DNA of 14,127 bases from Robiginitomaculum sp. (GTDB lineage: Bacteria > Pseudomonadota > Alphaproteobacteria > Caulobacterales > Maricaulaceae), in contig JALWUB010000363.1 in assembly GCA_026993275.1 (NCBI GenBank), positions 1 through 14,127 on the forward strand, read 5' to 3'. The position numbers were made by a program, and so were the translations under genes. Shown here in pieces: positions 13,199-14,127 of the stretch; positions within the stretch are counted from its first letter, which is position 1; every line of letters starts with the position of its first letter. The notes beneath the pieces are model-generated. The model was not told the DNA's origin, did not search any database, and saw only the letters and a list, made by a program, of their open reading frames with translations.

Positions 13199-13232
13199 GC
13201 CGGCGGCAGCGGACCCCATTGCCGCCGCCGGC
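13199..13232 (-). other. hairpin just after the upstream flagellin stop
   Basis: GCCGGCGGC (13199-13207) pairs with GCCGCCGGC (13224-13232), a 9-bp stem with a 16-base centre. An alternative register pairs GGCGGCA with TGCCGCC (13202-13208 with 13220-13226). It begins 17 bases after the flagellin stop codon read leftward and lacks a following T-run. It is probably a 3' stabiliser of the flagellin message or a weak terminator. Confidence 0.5.
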
Positions 13233-13249
13233 TTCCCCTGTTGGTCAGA

Positions 13250-14074
13250 TTACCGGAAGAAGCCCAGTATGGTCTGCGGTGCCCGGTTGGCGATGGACAG
13301 GGCCTGCACGCCAAGCTGCTGCTTGACCTGCAAGGCTTGCAGCCGTGCGCTTTCCGTGGCCAGGTCGGCATCGACAAGATTGCCGATCGAGGAGGTCAGG
13401 GCATCGGACAGCTTGGTGACAAAGTCCTGCTGAACGGCCAGGGCCTTGGACTTGGTGCCGAGACGCGCCAGCGCCGAACCGACATTGGTGATCGAGGCCT
13501 TGACCGCGGTCAGCGCATTTTTGGCGTTGGTCACGGTGCTGACGTCGTCAGTGGTCGTCAGCGTCACAATGGACCCGCTCAATTGCAGCGCTTCGTCAAG
13601 CACGGTGATAACCGCTGTGCCATCGGCATTGGCCAGGGCCTTGATCGAGTTGGTCGAGTTGTTGATCAGATTGGTGCCATTGAAGGATGCATTGTCGACA
13701 ATGGTGGTGATCTGGTCACGCAGGGCCTTGAAGTCTTCGTTCAGGGCGGTGCGCGAGGCGCTGTCCAGCGACGTATCCGTCGCCGCCAGGGCCTTGGCCT
13801 TCAGGTCAACCAGCAAATCTGAAATCGCCGTGCCGGCGGCTGACGCCACATCCACGGCCGAGCTCACACGGCTGAGCGAGCTTTTGACAACGTCGAATGA
13901 TTTCACATCGCCGCGCAGCTTCTGGGCAATGGCGAACGCGCCGCCATCATCCTTGGCATTGGCAACCTTCAGGCCGGTGCTGATGCGCCGTTGAACCTGT
14001 TCAAGCTGTGTATTGGTGGCGTTGAGGTTTTGCAGGGCGATGAGGGCGCCCGTATTGGTGTTGATGGTAGCCAT
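13250..14074 (-). CDS. flagellin (upstream copy)
   Basis: A 274-residue flagellar filament subunit. The N-terminal D0/D1 helices (MATINTNTGALIALQNLNAT, then LEQVQRRISTGLKVANAKDD) and C-terminal helices (NLVDADLATESARLQALQVK through ANRAPQTILGFFR) are clear, and the middle is short. I chose the ATG at 14074 because AAGGA stands 8 bases upstream and flagellins start in this way. The in-frame ATG at 14122 would add 16 basic residues (MRKMRMQRARMERNQE) ahead of the normal start. Only 53 bases of leader are in the window and no sigma-54 box is visible there, so the promoter should lie beyond the right edge. The protein is related to the 278-residue flagellin downstream, with flaG between them. Confidence 0.96.
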   Translation of the reverse strand: MATINTNTGALIALQNLNATNTQLEQVQRRISTGLKVANAKDDGGAFAIAQKLRGDVKSFDVVKSSLSRVSSAVDVASAAGTAISDLLVDLKAKALAATDTSLDSASRTALNEDFKALRDQITTIVDNASFNGTNLINNSTNSIKALANADGTAVITVLDEALQLSGSIVTLTTTDDVSTVTNAKNALTAVKASITNVGSALARLGTKSKALAVQQDFVTKLSDALTSSIGNLVDADLATESARLQALQVKQQLGVQALSIANRAPQTILGFFR

Positions 14075-14127
14075 TTCTTGGTTCCTTTCCATTCTGGCTC
14101 GTTGCATGCGCATTTTGCGCACTCAGG

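Noticed and set aside
14107..14121. TGCGCA-TTT-TGCGCA repeat upstream of the second flagellin
   Set aside because: Perfect but short; TGCGCA is its own complement and common in such DNA. Too close to the window edge to judge its role.
14075..14122. 16-residue extension of the upstream flagellin (start at 14122)
   Set aside because: AAGGA is placed for the ATG at 14074, and flagellins do not carry such a basic leader.
1..14127. Mobile elements, CRISPR arrays, defence islands or biosynthetic clusters
   Set aside because: No transposase, integrase, repeat-spacer pattern, terminal repeats or island-like base shift was seen; all long frames are housekeeping or flagellar genes.

Overview
The window is about 65% GC and looks like a core chromosomal segment of an alphaproteobacterium. 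The clues are a class I lysyl-tRNA synthetase, a HemY C-terminus, two short flagellins of the Caulobacter type around a FlaG gene, and a sigma-54 flagellar promoter. I lean to Caulobacterales/Maricaulales-like bacteria, by inference only. I see no insertion sequence, phage gene, CRISPR array or attachment site.

Left part (1-5388): the 3' end of hemY is followed by tRNA-Thr(CGU). A leftward block then runs folA (dihydrofolate reductase), a 74-residue ribbon-helix-helix protein that starts at GTG, and a ClC chloride transporter whose ATG overlaps the RHH stop codon. A rightward two-gene cassette (VUT-family membrane protein plus NIPSNAP-family protein, ATGA overlap) lies between folA and thyA, which are both leftward. 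The NIPSNAP and thyA reading frames end in the same TTAA. FolA and ThyA belong to one cycle: ThyA makes dTMP and dihydrofolate, and FolA regenerates tetrahydrofolate.

Middle part (5457-11693): four rightward genes. They encode a large DUF4153 membrane protein with a long C-terminal soluble part, LysK, a DsbD/ScsB-type thiol-disulfide transporter with all six expected cysteines, and a possible 34-residue single-span membrane peptide.

Right part (11694-14127): a leftward flagellar filament locus with flagellin, FlaG-like protein and second flagellin. The downstream flagellin has its own near-consensus sigma-54 promoter. Upstream of that is an inverted repeat at enhancer distance, and the 5' leader contains a small hairpin. 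Three strong hairpins fill the gap between the upstream flagellin and flaG. This locus holds the richest regulatory structure in the window.

I found no clearly new defence, mobile or biosynthetic system. The least explained items are the VUT/NIPSNAP cassette, the RHH-ClC coupled pair with a histidine-rich ClC N-terminus, the DUF4153 C-terminal region, and the RNA structures of the flagellin locus.
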